A DNA stretch of 64,000 nucleotides from Bin55 sp963667455 (GTDB lineage Bacteria; Pseudomonadota; Gammaproteobacteria; Pseudomonadales; Azotimanducaceae): assembly GCA_963667455.2 (NCBI GenBank), contig CAXXFR010000025.1, positions 62,001-126,000 of the forward strand, given 5' to 3'. Positions 17,073-26,290 of this stretch are shown here, piece by piece. The notes below the pieces were generated by a model. It was not told where the DNA came from. It saw only the letters and a list, made by a program, of their open reading frames with translations, and did not search any database. The translations under genes and the position numbers were made by a program. The first letter of the stretch is position 1. Each line of letters opens with the position of its first letter.

Positions 17073-18416
17073 ATGTTCGAGAGAGTTCTCATTGCCAATC
17101 GAGGTGCAATCGCTAGTCGCATCGTTCGCACCTGCAGAGAACTCAACCTTCATAGCGTCTGTTGCTATTCGGACATTGATTCCGATCTTCCAGCGATCGA
17201 TGAAGCCGACGAAGCCGTTCGATTACCAGGCTACAAGGCGGAAGACACCTATCTCAACGCAGACCAAGTCCTTCAAGCCGCTGCCCATTGCGGGGCTGAA
17301 GCCATTCATCCGGGCTACGGATTTCTCGCAGAGTCGAGCAAGTTTGCAAAGCAAGTAGCAGAGGCGGGGCTCGTATTCGTGGGACCTTCGCCCAAATGGA
17401 TCGAGGACATGAGTGAGAAAACTCACGCTCGATCCACCATGCAGAATCTGGGATTTCCAGTGCATCAGGGTAGCGGTGTAGTGCAAACCGCTGACGATGT
17501 TCGCGCCTTTATTGACCAAGTAGATCTACCAATTCTTCTCAAACCTGCTCGAGGCGGCGGGGGAATCGGCATGATGGTCGTCGAGCACGAAGATGAATTG
17601 CGACACAAGCTCATGCTTGCGAGAGAACTGGCAACCCGTGCATTTTCCGACGATTCGCTCTACGCAGAGAAGTACCTTGCTAAACCGCAACACATCGAGT
17701 TCCAGATCATCGGAGATGGCGCAAACTGCGTCTCTCTCGGTGCTCGCGACTGTTCGGTCCAGCGTCGCCATCAGAAATTGCTGGAAGAAACTCCAGTCCC
17801 ACGAATCTCTCAGCAAGAACTCAACGACCTCAGCGACACCTTGGTCAATGCCATCCGAGGCTACGACAGTGTGGGAACTGTTGAATGTCTGTACGCCGAT
17901 GGAGAATTCGGTTTTCTCGAAATGAACACTCGCCTACAGGTGGAACATGGTGTTACGGAAGAAGCACACAGTGTGGACTTGGTTGCGGCACAACTTCAGA
18001 TTGCCCAAGGGCGAAAGCTGTCCGAAATTGACCTAGGTAGTTCAAATCCGACGTCCTATGCTGTTGAAGCACGTCTCTACGCCGAAGATTCAGTTCAGAT
18101 GCTCCCTTCTAGCGGATGTCTGGCTGCATTTCAACCCGTGAACTTTGAGGGCGTGCGTATCGATGTCGCATATCGTGCCGGCAACCATGTGACACCCTAC
18201 TACGATCCGCTGCTGGCTAAAATCATTGGAACAGGATCGTCGCGCGAACAGGCCATTGCTCGCACAGCGATCGCACTCAAAGCGTTTGAAGTGTCGGGTG
18301 TCTCGACCAACTCAACACTGCTACAGTCAATCCTTGGGAGCGAGGCGTTCATTCTGGGTCGAGTGCACACCGATCTGGTCTCTCAACTGCACTCTTCAAA
18401 TGCCCTTCGAAACTGA
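17073..18416 (+). CDS. Acyl-CoA carboxylase, biotin carboxylase subunit
   Basis: An ATP-grasp enzyme of 447 residues that carboxylates biotin with bicarbonate and ATP. It has the N-terminal LIANRGAIASRIVRTCREL, the CYSDIDSDL stretch, the glycine-rich ATP loop KPARGGGGIGM, and the EMNTRLQVEHGVTE active-site segment. The open frame extends back to a TTG at 16935, but the 46 extra residues look unlike a protein N-terminus, and the ATG at 17073 starts exactly where the family starts. Downstream genes encode the separate biotinyl carrier, a crotonase and the carboxyltransferase. The acyl substrate (acetyl, propionyl, methylcrotonyl or other) cannot be fixed from sequence alone. Confidence 0.93.
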   Translation: MFERVLIANRGAIASRIVRTCRELNLHSVCCYSDIDSDLPAIDEADEAVRLPGYKAEDTYLNADQVLQAAAHCGAEAIHPGYGFLAESSKFAKQVAEAGLVFVGPSPKWIEDMSEKTHARSTMQNLGFPVHQGSGVVQTADDVRAFIDQVDLPILLKPARGGGGIGMMVVEHEDELRHKLMLARELATRAFSDDSLYAEKYLAKPQHIEFQIIGDGANCVSLGARDCSVQRRHQKLLEETPVPRISQQELNDLSDTLVNAIRGYDSVGTVECLYADGEFGFLEMNTRLQVEHGVTEEAHSVDLVAAQLQIAQGRKLSEIDLGSSNPTSYAVEARLYAEDSVQMLPSSGCLAAFQPVNFEGVRIDVAYRAGNHVTPYYDPLLAKIIGTGSSREQAIARTAIALKAFEVSGVSTNSTLLQSILGSEAFILGRVHTDLVSQLHSSNALRN

Positions 18417-18428
18417 ACAGCTATAGCA

Positions 18429-18650
18429 ATGCCGCAAGTCAAAGTAGAAAGCGAAGTCACCGGCAAGGTGTGGAAGATCGAAACCCAAGTCGGCGATGCG
18501 GTTTCGGAAGGCGACATTCTTATGATCATGGAGTCAATGAAGATGGAAATTCCAGTCGAGTGTCCAGTGGCCGGAACCGTCAAGGAACTGCTCGTGAGCA
18601 AAGACGATTCTGTGGACGAAGATCAAGTCATTGCCGTTATCGAAGGCTGA
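18429..18650 (+). CDS. Biotin/lipoyl-attachment carrier protein (small BCCP)
   Basis: A 73-residue stand-alone biotinyl domain. The biotinylation lysine is Lys38 in MESMKMEIP, and a GTV..LLV hairpin completes the fold. It carries CO2 between the biotin carboxylase just upstream (12 bases) and the carboxyltransferase two genes downstream. It lacks the long Ala/Pro-rich N-terminus of classical AccB, so it resembles the short carriers of acyl-CoA carboxylases. In most methylcrotonyl- or propionyl-CoA carboxylases this domain is fused to the biotin carboxylase; here it is separate. Confidence 0.92.
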   Translation: MPQVKVESEVTGKVWKIETQVGDAVSEGDILMIMESMKMEIPVECPVAGTVKELLVSKDDSVDEDQVIAVIEG

Positions 18651-18687
18651 AGTCGCACATTCAGCGCAAACCAACAAGGGAAAACAC

Positions 18688-19503
18688 ATGGAATCGCTAG
18701 TTTCAATCGATGTGGTAGACGATGTCATTGCCGACGTTCGCCTGAACCGACCCGAGAAATACAACGCTCTGTCGCCCGAAATGTTCAGCTCGCTCGTTCA
18801 AGCCGGCGAGAGCCTCATGGACCGCGACGATATCCGCGCAGTAATTCTGTCCGGTAACGGTCGCGGGTTTTGCGCGGGACTGGATTTTGGAGGCTTCCGC
18901 AGCATGGCGAGCCGACCCACTGAGCCAGAGCGGGCGGCGGCATCGATTGAGGCTCCAGACGACCTACCGGAGAATGCGGCCCAACGTGCCGCCTACATTT
19001 GGAAGAAGCTGCCTGTTCCAGTGATCGCGTCACTTCACGGAGCGGCTTTCGGCGGTGGGTGCCAGATCGCACTGGGTGCGGACATACGATTCGCGGCGCG
19101 GGATGCAAGACTCTCTGTGCTCGAAGTCAAATGGGGTCTGATCCCCGATATGTCGCTCACTCAGACCTTGCGGGATCTCGTTTCCATTGACGTCGCCAAG
19201 GAACTGACTTTCACGGGTCGAATCCTCTCCGCAACAGATGCCCAACAACTGGGATTGGTAACCCACGTCGTCGATGATCCGTACGAATCTGCGCTGGAAC
19301 TGGCAAGGGAAATCTCCTCGAAGAGTCCCGATGCGGTCCGCGCTGGCAAGAAATTGTGGGAAACGGCATGGCATGGAGACGAGCGCACGGGACTTCGATT
19401 GGAAGCAAAACTCCAATCGGGACTCATCGGTTCTCCGAATCAGGTAGAGGCCATTCGTGCGAACATGGAGAACCGCGAACCACAATTCAACTCGGAGAAC
19501 TAG
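18688..19503 (+). CDS. Crotonase (enoyl-CoA hydratase/isomerase) family protein
   Basis: A 271-residue crotonase. The start is the ATG at 18688, with AAGGG 7-11 bases upstream; the open frame reaches back to 18631, overlapping the carrier gene. It shows the CoA oxyanion-hole blocks GRGFCAGLDFGG (about residue 56) and HGAAFGGGCQIALGADIRFA. The first catalytic glutamate of enoyl-CoA hydratase is replaced by Gln in GGGCQI, while the second is probably the Glu in LEVKWGLIP. The activity may therefore differ from simple hydration. Its place inside the carboxylase operon suggests it acts on the carboxylation substrate or product. Confidence 0.88.
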   Translation: MESLVSIDVVDDVIADVRLNRPEKYNALSPEMFSSLVQAGESLMDRDDIRAVILSGNGRGFCAGLDFGGFRSMASRPTEPERAAASIEAPDDLPENAAQRAAYIWKKLPVPVIASLHGAAFGGGCQIALGADIRFAARDARLSVLEVKWGLIPDMSLTQTLRDLVSIDVAKELTFTGRILSATDAQQLGLVTHVVDDPYESALELAREISSKSPDAVRAGKKLWETAWHGDERTGLRLEAKLQSGLIGSPNQVEAIRANMENREPQFNSEN

Positions 19504-19510
19504 CCAACAG

Positions 19511-21070
19511 ATGAACTGGTCCGCCGAAGTCGAGGAACTGAACCGCCGTCGCGAACTTGCCAAGCAACAGGGCGGCAAAGACGGCATCGCGAAGCAACAT
19601 GCCCGCGGTCGACTGACCATTCGAGAGCGAATCGATACGCTTCTCGACCCCGGTTCGTTTCAGGAACAAGGTCTAGCCACCGCCGTTCCAGACTACGACG
19701 ATGACGATCAATTTCTTGGCTTCGTCCCTGCCAACTATGTGCTGGGATTCGGTCGAATCGACAACCGGCGTGTTGTAGTCGGTGGGGAAGACTTCACTCT
19801 CAAAGGCGGATCGCCGAACTCGGCAGGACTTCGCAAGAGCATCTACGCGGAACACCTGGCCGTTCAGTACAAGATTCCTCTCGTCCGAATGCTCGAAGGT
19901 GGAGGAGGAAGCGTCCGGAGTAGCGGAAAACGACGCGGAGGAGGCGGAGGCGGTGATTCCGTGTTCTCCGAACCTCGCTTCAAGATCATCTCCGATGCGA
20001 TGGGCCAAGTTCCGGTGGTTTCCATGGCCGGTGGAGCAGTTGCCGGCTTTCCGGCTGGTCGCATGGCGGCATCCCACTTCGCGGTTATGACCAAGTACAC
20101 CGCACAGATCCTCATCGGTGGACCTAAATTGGTCGAACGAGCTCTCGGCGTTTCGCTAACGAAAGACGAACTGGGAGGCGCACACGTACACGCAAGGAGT
20201 GGAATCGTTGACAACGTTGCCGAAGACGAAGAAGCGGCTCTAGCGCAATGCAGACGATTTTTGAGCTACTTACCAAGCAGTGCATACGATCGCACACCCC
20301 GCCTACAGTCCAACGACGATCCGGGAAGAATGGAAGAGGAACTTCTGTCCATTGTCCCGCGAGATTCCAACGCTCCCTTTGATGCTCGCGAAATGATCGA
20401 AATGATTGTGGACAAGGACTCGTTCTTCGAAATGGGAGCTGAGTACGGATCCAGCCAGATTTCCGGTCTCGCTAGGTTGGCAGGGCAACCTGTGGGGATA
20501 CTAGCCAACGACTGTCGAGTCTACGCCGGAGCGATGACTGCCGAGGCGGCACAAAAATACCGTCGATTCGTGGAAATGTGCGACACATTCCACATTCCCA
20601 TCGTGAATTTCATCGATCAACCAGGATTTATGATCGGTCCCGAAGCAGAAGAGAAGGGCACCATTCGCTATGGCATGGCAGCAGTTGCGGCAGCGGCGCA
20701 AGCGACAATTCCGTGGTGTTCCATTCAAATTCACAAGGGTTTTGGGGTCGCAACGGCGGCCCACTACGCCCCGAATTCCTATGTTCTAGCCTGGCCATCG
20801 GTTGAAACCGGGGCTTTGCCATTGGAAGGAGGCGTCGCGGTCGCATACCATCGTGAAATCGAACAGGCCGACGATCCGGTGGCGAAGCGAGCGGAAATCG
20901 AGGAACGGCTGCGCAATGCGCGCTCTCCATTCCCACGAGCCGAATCCTTCTCCGTACACGAACTGATCGACCCGCGTGAGACTCGACCAGTGTTGTGCAA
21001 TTGGATTGAATGGATTCAACCCCAGTTAGATTCGCTAACGCAACCGGTTCAGTTTTGCATGCGTCCGTGA
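19511..21070 (+). CDS. Acyl-CoA carboxylase, carboxyltransferase subunit
   Basis: A 519-residue carboxyltransferase with two crotonase-like halves, transferring CO2 from carboxybiotin to an acyl-CoA. Its start at the ATG at 19511 (MNWSAEVEELNRRRELAKQQGG) matches the family. Visible marks are HARGRLTIRERIDTLLDPGSF near residue 32, GGGGSVRSSG around 130, and FIDQPGFMIGPEAEEKG around 365 followed by HKGFGVATAAHY. The unusual Gly/Arg stretch KRRGGGGGGDS follows the first oxyanion region. It forms one enzyme with the two upstream subunits. Confidence 0.93.
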   Translation: MNWSAEVEELNRRRELAKQQGGKDGIAKQHARGRLTIRERIDTLLDPGSFQEQGLATAVPDYDDDDQFLGFVPANYVLGFGRIDNRRVVVGGEDFTLKGGSPNSAGLRKSIYAEHLAVQYKIPLVRMLEGGGGSVRSSGKRRGGGGGGDSVFSEPRFKIISDAMGQVPVVSMAGGAVAGFPAGRMAASHFAVMTKYTAQILIGGPKLVERALGVSLTKDELGGAHVHARSGIVDNVAEDEEAALAQCRRFLSYLPSSAYDRTPRLQSNDDPGRMEEELLSIVPRDSNAPFDAREMIEMIVDKDSFFEMGAEYGSSQISGLARLAGQPVGILANDCRVYAGAMTAEAAQKYRRFVEMCDTFHIPIVNFIDQPGFMIGPEAEEKGTIRYGMAAVAAAAQATIPWCSIQIHKGFGVATAAHYAPNSYVLAWPSVETGALPLEGGVAVAYHREIEQADDPVAKRAEIEERLRNARSPFPRAESFSVHELIDPRETRPVLCNWIEWIQPQLDSLTQPVQFCMRP

Positions 21071-21106
21071 AGCACGACGGCCGACCAACACACTTGAGGT
21101 AAGGCA

Positions 21107-21289
21107 ATGGGAGCACTGGTTTTAGCTCTGACAAGCTCCATCGTTATTGGTGGAGCCCTCTGGGCAATTTTCGGTTCGCGATTCAAAATAGCCAAAGATT
21201 CGTTGCAGAACGACATTCTGAATCTTGTAATCTACTTCGCCGCCATTCTCTTGATCTGGCTACCGATCGTCATATTCATCCTGGGCTGA
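21107..21289 (+). CDS. Small two-helix membrane protein
   Basis: A 60-residue protein with two hydrophobic segments, about residues 3-23 and 38-59, joined by a charged loop (SRFKIAKDSLQND). A GAGG ribosome site lies about 9 bases upstream of the ATG, supporting translation. It follows the carboxyltransferase by 36 bases and may end that operon. I do not recognise the family. Confidence 0.6.
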   Translation: MGALVLALTSSIVIGGALWAIFGSRFKIAKDSLQNDILNLVIYFAAILLIWLPIVIFILG

Positions 21290-21390
21290 AGACTCAGTCG
21301 GGCGCCTTCCAGAATGCCTAACGAGCTAGGTCTTGACGTTAGTTGTGTCGATCGCTGGATCAACCACACTCGACACGTCCTCAGGATTTC

Positions 21391-21978
21391 TCAGGGAACC
21401 AAGCTGGCGGCAGTCCAAGACCCTTCAGTAAACGAATAGAGTCGTCGCTCGTGGATACCGCTGGAATAGTCAAGCTCCAATCGTTCGATTGAACGATATG
21501 GGTCAAAGAAAAAACCGACTGCGCTAGGCGGAGCTTCCTGGGGAGTGTCCAGCGCAGACACACTTCGGGTCAGATATTCCGAACTCTCAACCACCGAACT
21601 CTGCGGGTGTTTGCGGTACAGCGCTTCAAGTTTCTTCGATGCGGCAGGTCGGTTTTGCCAAAAGGAATGTACGAGTGCTGATTCCATCTGTCGCAACGCA
21701 GTCGTGAAACGGTACTGCACCGAAATTGACGGAAAGTAGGCAATTGCGGATACCGTTTGGGAGGCGGAGAATTCCTCATACTTGGGACTTGTCGCGTTGA
21801 CGAATATTCCCAGCCGTTCTTCGATAACCCGAATCACCAGCGTTCTCGCCGATGGTGTTCCATCCGATCCAACTGAGGCAACCACGCACAGACTTGCCGT
21901 TGGGTCACCGAGAGACATGGCACGTTGCCTGTCGCGCAAGAAACTTCCTATCGGATTGATGCGCTCGGAGTCAGTCAC
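21391..21978 (-). CDS. pdxH: Pyridoxamine 5'-phosphate oxidase
   Basis: A 195-residue FMN split-barrel enzyme that oxidises PNP/PMP to PLP. It has the ASLCVVASVGSDGTPSARTLVIR strand pair near residue 30, AIAYFPSISVQYRF around 80, the FFFDPYRSIERL region, and a C-terminal R-L-Y-F..W ending (HERRLYSFTEGSW). It is slightly shorter than the usual 210-220 residues, mostly through a short N-terminus, and the final RLSP/RLAP of typical PdxH is altered to ASLVP. A divergent PdxH-like oxidase is the alternative. Confidence 0.78.
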   Translation of the reverse strand: MTDSERINPIGSFLRDRQRAMSLGDPTASLCVVASVGSDGTPSARTLVIRVIEERLGIFVNATSPKYEEFSASQTVSAIAYFPSISVQYRFTTALRQMESALVHSFWQNRPAASKKLEALYRKHPQSSVVESSEYLTRSVSALDTPQEAPPSAVGFFFDPYRSIERLELDYSSGIHERRLYSFTEGSWTAASLVP

Positions 21979-22008
21979 ATAAGTCTCGAGACGGACAAGA
22001 CTCCAATC

Positions 22009-22524
22009 TCAATTGCGGAAGGATCGGGGAATCATGAACTCGTGGACAGTTGCGGTCGCGAATTGAAAATCCGCCCACGAGCTCCCATGTTCCAAGCGAG
22101 CCATTGCTAGAGTAGGGAACAACTCGATCCTACCGCGTGTCTTGCATGCCCACAGACAACGTTCAATGGTCGGTAAATGAGAGACGATCGCAACGCTTGC
22201 TATGGATGGATCCACGCCTCGCACAAGGTCTTCCACATCTTCAGCTCTCCCCATATACAACTCGGGCACAATCTCGATCTGGGCGTCCAGATCCGCTGAG
22301 ACCAGTTCGGTTGTTTGTCGAGTCCGTAAGGAATGACTGGTAAGAAACAATTCGGGTGGGTGTTCTTCTTTGGCGAGTTGAACTGCCATGACTGCACCAT
22401 CGCGTCGACCTCTCTTATTGAGTGGTCGTTCGAGATCTTCAACCCCAAACGGCCGCGCCGACTTGGCATGTCGCACCAGCCAAACGCTGCGATTCGAAGA
22501 GCCCTGACTCGATTGCGTCGTCAT
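22009..22524 (-). CDS. SixA-like phosphohistidine phosphatase (histidine phosphatase superfamily)
   Basis: A 171-residue branch-1 histidine phosphatase. The catalytic RHAKSA lies near residue 15 (VWLVRHAKSA), followed by DLERPLNKRGRRDG, SHSLRTRQTTE and the second histidine in VSHLPTIE. These are the SixA pattern, a family that removes phosphate from His-containing phosphotransfer domains. I chose the ATG at 22524 because it gives a family-like N-terminus; the frame is open to 22599. Confidence 0.85.
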   Translation of the reverse strand: MTTQSSQGSSNRSVWLVRHAKSARPFGVEDLERPLNKRGRRDGAVMAVQLAKEEHPPELFLTSHSLRTRQTTELVSADLDAQIEIVPELYMGRAEDVEDLVRGVDPSIASVAIVSHLPTIERCLWACKTRGRIELFPTLAMARLEHGSSWADFQFATATVHEFMIPRSFRN

Positions 22525-22789
22525 TCGCGATTTAGGTGTTGCATCTTGAGCTGTGGAGGACGTGCAGCATTCAAGCTGCCGGAGTTCTGTTGACTCCAAA
22601 GAGGATCAACCTGCGAACTAGCTGTTCCGCTTCGTCCGTGCAAAAGTGGGATTCGTGCTCCTTCACTGAGGAATTATGCGTAACAGTTGGCGTTTGACGG
22701 TGAAAACAGCGGCACTTGCAACTCTCCACTCGATTGATCCGATCATTCGGTGTTAGTCTATCCACGCTCAGAGGGAGGGGAGACATCCA

Positions 22790-23989
22790 TTGGGACTGAG
22801 AGGCGATGCCGCCATTGTCGGATTTACCGAATGGCAACACATTAGGAAATACACCGGTCAGAAGCAATTCACCATCGATCAATGGGCGGCACTGACACGG
22901 GAAGCGTTGCAAGATGCTCAACTTTCCATCGACCAAGTCAACGGAATAGTCTGTAGCTCGATCCGCGAAACCGACATGTTCACTCCCGCAACCATCGTGG
23001 AGTATCTTGGCAGACCGGTCAACTTCGCCGAGCACGTTGACCTCGGAGGCGCAAACCCCGTCGGCATGGTGTGGCGGGCTGCAGCGGCCATCGAATTGGG
23101 CATTGCCGATGTCGTAGTGTGCGCAACTCCCGGACTTCCCATCCCATCAAATCCTGAACGAGGACCCATCGATCCGCGTAGATTCTTCCAATCTTCAAGT
23201 CACAAGTGGGGTTCACCCCAAGCTGAATTCGAGATTCCGTTCGGCAATCTCGCACAAAACTGTGGCTACGCCATGATCGCGCAAAGATACGCGGCGGAAT
23301 TCGGCTATGACGAATCTGCATTGGCCAAGCTCGTTGTCCACCAACGACAAAACGCAGCGGTCAATCCTCTTGCCGCCTTCTACCAAAAACCGGTGGACAT
23401 CGACGATGTCCTGGAGAGCCGGATGATCGCAGACCCGTTGCGAATGCTTGAAATCGTCATGCCCGTTGCCGGTGGAGGAGCCGTAATCGTCGCCAGTCGT
23501 GAGATTGCGGAACAATGCCCTAACCGTCCAGTTTGGATCGCTGGATGCGGAGAGCACTTGACCATGAAGACTCCCACTTTTTCAGAGGATCTGTGCCGCT
23601 CGCCGGTCGGTCCGGCGTCCGAAACCGCGTTCAAAATGGCCGGAATATCCCGTGAGGAAGTGGATGCATGTGAAATCTACGACTGCTACTCAATCACCGT
23701 GCTCCTGACTCTCGAAGATGCTGGCTTTTGCAACAAGGGCGAAGGCATGCAGTTCATTCGCGACCATGATCTCGGGTACGCCGGGGACTTTCCTGTGAAC
23801 ACCCACGGTGGTCAACTGGGCATGGGACAAGCAGGTGGAGCAGGAGGCATGACGCAAGTCATCGAAGGTGCCAGGCAGATCATGGATCGAGCCGACGGCC
23901 GTCAGGTTGAAGACTGCAATATCGTTTATGTATCGGGAACCGGCGGAATCATGAGCGAACAAGCCGCCCTTGTGCTACAGGGAGCGTGA
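22790..23989 (+). CDS. Thiolase-fold acyl-CoA protein (SCP2/lipid-transfer type)
   Basis: A 399-residue thiolase-superfamily protein of the lipid-transfer/Ltp type. The TTG start is supported by GAGGGAGGGG ending 9 bases upstream. N-terminal AAIVGFTE, central GMVWRAAAAIELGIADVVVC, and C-terminal EIYDCYSITVLLTLEDAGF and NTHGGQLGMGQAGG are family marks. The position of the nucleophilic cysteine in degradative thiolases is occupied by GGANP, so acyl transfer of the classical type is doubtful. Ltp proteins with a DUF35 partner act as retro-aldolases in sterol side-chain degradation. A DUF35 gene follows with a one-base overlap. Confidence 0.85.
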   Translation: MGLRGDAAIVGFTEWQHIRKYTGQKQFTIDQWAALTREALQDAQLSIDQVNGIVCSSIRETDMFTPATIVEYLGRPVNFAEHVDLGGANPVGMVWRAAAAIELGIADVVVCATPGLPIPSNPERGPIDPRRFFQSSSHKWGSPQAEFEIPFGNLAQNCGYAMIAQRYAAEFGYDESALAKLVVHQRQNAAVNPLAAFYQKPVDIDDVLESRMIADPLRMLEIVMPVAGGGAVIVASREIAEQCPNRPVWIAGCGEHLTMKTPTFSEDLCRSPVGPASETAFKMAGISREEVDACEIYDCYSITVLLTLEDAGFCNKGEGMQFIRDHDLGYAGDFPVNTHGGQLGMGQAGGAGGMTQVIEGARQIMDRADGRQVEDCNIVYVSGTGGIMSEQAALVLQGA

Positions 23990-24402
23990 TGGAATTCGAG
24001 AAACCGCTACCACTCCGAACACCAACCTCGGTTCCGTTCTGGGAAGGTCTACTGGAGAATCGAGTCCGATTGCAACAGTGTCAGGATTGCGGGACATGGA
24101 TTTTCTACCCGCGCAATCACTGCTCAAACTGCCTTAGCACGTCGTTGGAATGGAAAGATGTGTCCGGCAACGCGACTTTGTACAGCTTCACCATTGCTCG
24201 ACAACCAACAGCTCCGCACTTCGCGAATGAGACACCTCAACTATTGGCGATTGTGGAGTTGGACGTCGGTGTTCGAATGACCTCGACACTGGTAGGAATT
24301 GCACCTGAGGACATTCGTGTCGGAATGGATCTGACTCCGTGTTTCGACCGGATTGCCGACGACCTGACTCTACTGAGATTCACATCTGCCAAAGCGAGCT
24401 AG
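23989..24402 (+). CDS. Zn-ribbon/OB-fold DUF35 protein
   Basis: A 137-residue DUF35 protein that partners thiolase-fold enzymes and probably shapes their acyl-CoA tunnel. The N-terminal rubredoxin-like zinc ribbon has four cysteines (CQDCGTW and HCSNC), followed by an OB fold (NATLYSFTIAR to LTPCFDRI). The start ATG overlaps the thiolase TGA by one base, so the two are translationally coupled. The frame also allows a GTG three bases earlier. Confidence 0.9.
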   Translation: MEFEKPLPLRTPTSVPFWEGLLENRVRLQQCQDCGTWIFYPRNHCSNCLSTSLEWKDVSGNATLYSFTIARQPTAPHFANETPQLLAIVELDVGVRMTSTLVGIAPEDIRVGMDLTPCFDRIADDLTLLRFTSAKAS

Positions 24403-24421
24403 GCGCTTTCAGGGACATGCG

Positions 24422-25165
24422 CTAGTCGACTGATTCTCGTCTCAGCGTTATGGTTTGCCCCTTCGGTCTGAGCAGGAACACGAGGGCCATCCCGGCAACA
24501 AATCCGCCGATGTGAGCCCAGAAGGCAGTCCCTCCTTGGCTCACTGACCCCAACTGAGGAAGCCCAGCAACTAACTGTGTAATGAACCAGATCCCAAGTA
24601 TCACAACCGCGGGAACTTCAATCACGGTAATGAATACAACAAGGAACAGCAAAGCCTTCACTCGCGCACGGGGATGCAGAACGATATACGCTCCCATGAC
24701 TCCCCCAATGGCCCCGGATGCGCCCACCATCGGTACGACGCTTCCCGGATCGGTTGTGATCTGTGTCGCCGATGCAATGAGACCGCAAACGAGATAGAAA
24801 GCGATAAATTTGACCCGTCCCAAGGCGTTTTCGACGTTGTCGCCGAAAATCCATAGAAACCACATGTTGCCGATGAGATGAATCCAACTCCCGTGCATGA
24901 ACATCGAAGTGACCAGGGTGTACAGGTCGGGTGAACCGTCGAACTGACACACCAGCGTGTCAGAGACCCGAATTCTGAAGCCGCCATCAATCGACCCCAG
25001 CAAGTCGGCACTGACCAAGCCGTAGCGACAGATCGACTCGACAAACAACGGATCGAAACCAGCCCCTTGCAGACCTAGCCAAGCGAGCACGTTGAGTCCA
25101 ATCAATGCGAATGTGACAACCGGCCGCTGGTCAACAGGATTGTGGTCGTGTAACGGCAGAAGCAT
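24422..25165 (-). CDS. Rhomboid family intramembrane serine protease
   Basis: A 247-residue, six-helix-type rhomboid. The catalytic serine is in GASGAIGG (about residue 154), the histidine in HIGGFVAG near 212, and the L1-loop and HxxxN element is HLIGNMWFLWIFGDNVE around 95. It cleaves membrane proteins within the bilayer. The loop between helices 1 and 2 carries an insertion (RYGLVSADLLGS to VCQFDGSPD). It lies convergent to the DUF35 gene. Confidence 0.92.
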   Translation of the reverse strand: MLLPLHDHNPVDQRPVVTFALIGLNVLAWLGLQGAGFDPLFVESICRYGLVSADLLGSIDGGFRIRVSDTLVCQFDGSPDLYTLVTSMFMHGSWIHLIGNMWFLWIFGDNVENALGRVKFIAFYLVCGLIASATQITTDPGSVVPMVGASGAIGGVMGAYIVLHPRARVKALLFLVVFITVIEVPAVVILGIWFITQLVAGLPQLGSVSQGGTAFWAHIGGFVAGMALVFLLRPKGQTITLRRESVD

Positions 25166-25225
25166 GCGTTACAAGAATCTACCGACTAAAGAGAACAAGC
25201 ATAAGCAATGTGGATTCCTGCACTC

Positions 25226-26290
25226 TCACTCTGGTTTCTCGGGTTTCTCGGGCTGTTCCACTGAAGGTACTCCGGGTTCGAGCAAGTGTGCGAGCCACGC
25301 AGTTGAAGGAGACATGTCGAAGGCAATCTTGGCCGTCATCGTCAACGGAACCGACAGCAACATTCCGATCGGACCGAACATCCAACCCCAGAAAATCAAC
25401 GACAGGAACACAACCAAGGTTGACAGCCCAAGAGTTCTTCCGAGGAAGCGCGGCTCAATGCCTGCACCAATGCCGACGTTGATAACCACGTAGCCAATCA
25501 CGACAACGATCGTCGGTCCACCACCGAGCTGCACAAACGTGACCAAGACAGCCGGTGTCGCGGCAATGAAACTGCCAATGTTGGGAACATAGTTGAGAAG
25601 AAACGCCAACAGCCCCCACAAGATCGCAAAGTCAACACCCATGATGACGAGAAGAAGTGTCACGAGTGTTCCGGTGAGCAAGCTGGTGCTGGTCTTGATG
25701 GCGATGTAGCGATTGAGCGTGGAACCGAAGTGATCCAGCCACTCGATTTCCATCTGACGATCCGAGAGCACAGCGCGAAGCTTGCGCGGCCACTCGGTCA
25801 CTTCCGCAAGAATGAAGATAACCGTGAGCAGGATTAGGAATGCATTGGAAAGAATCTGCCCGACTCGACGGAGGGCTTGTCCGGCGAAGTTGATGGCTTC
25901 GCCGGGGTCAACCAAGCTCAGCAATTCGTCGTAGGAGACATCTAGTCCCAAACCCTGAAGCCCTCTGACAATATCCTGCATCGCACCCCGGATCTTGCTC
26001 ACGTAGAGGTGTTGTTCTACCTGAAACTCCCTGACCGTCTGCATGACGACGAGGCCGAGGGCAGCCACCACCACAATCAGCACGATCAAGACCATCGTTA
26101 CTGCAAGCCAGTGAGGAACTCGGTGGCGCGCCAACCACCCGATGGGCGTACTAGCGATAGTTGCGATGAACACCGCCAGCAAAAATGGCACGAGTAGAGA
26201 GTCGGCCGCTTTGAGTCCGGCCATGACTACGACAAGTGCTGCGAGGACGAGCAGGATCGAAAGAACGCTGGGGGACGATTGATCGCTCAT
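25226..26290 (-). CDS. AI-2E family transporter (PerM-like)
   Basis: A 354-residue polytopic membrane protein with about eight helices. N-terminal paired helices (SILLVLAALVVVMAGLKAA and VPFLLAVFIATI) are followed by the ADxxxxP-type linker, and the C-terminal bundle has GVDFAILWGLLAFLLNYVPNIG and GWMFGPIGMLLSVPLT, the latter being typical of the family. Substrates are varied (autoinducer, Na+/H+ antiport in some members). The start ATG overlaps the upstream nitrilase stop as ATGA. The C-terminus has a Glu/Lys/Pro tail with repeated EKPE. Confidence 0.9.
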   Translation of the reverse strand: MSDQSSPSVLSILLVLAALVVVMAGLKAADSLLVPFLLAVFIATIASTPIGWLARHRVPHWLAVTMVLIVLIVVVAALGLVVMQTVREFQVEQHLYVSKIRGAMQDIVRGLQGLGLDVSYDELLSLVDPGEAINFAGQALRRVGQILSNAFLILLTVIFILAEVTEWPRKLRAVLSDRQMEIEWLDHFGSTLNRYIAIKTSTSLLTGTLVTLLLVIMGVDFAILWGLLAFLLNYVPNIGSFIAATPAVLVTFVQLGGGPTIVVVIGYVVINVGIGAGIEPRFLGRTLGLSTLVVFLSLIFWGWMFGPIGMLLSVPLTMTAKIAFDMSPSTAWLAHLLEPGVPSVEQPEKPEKPE

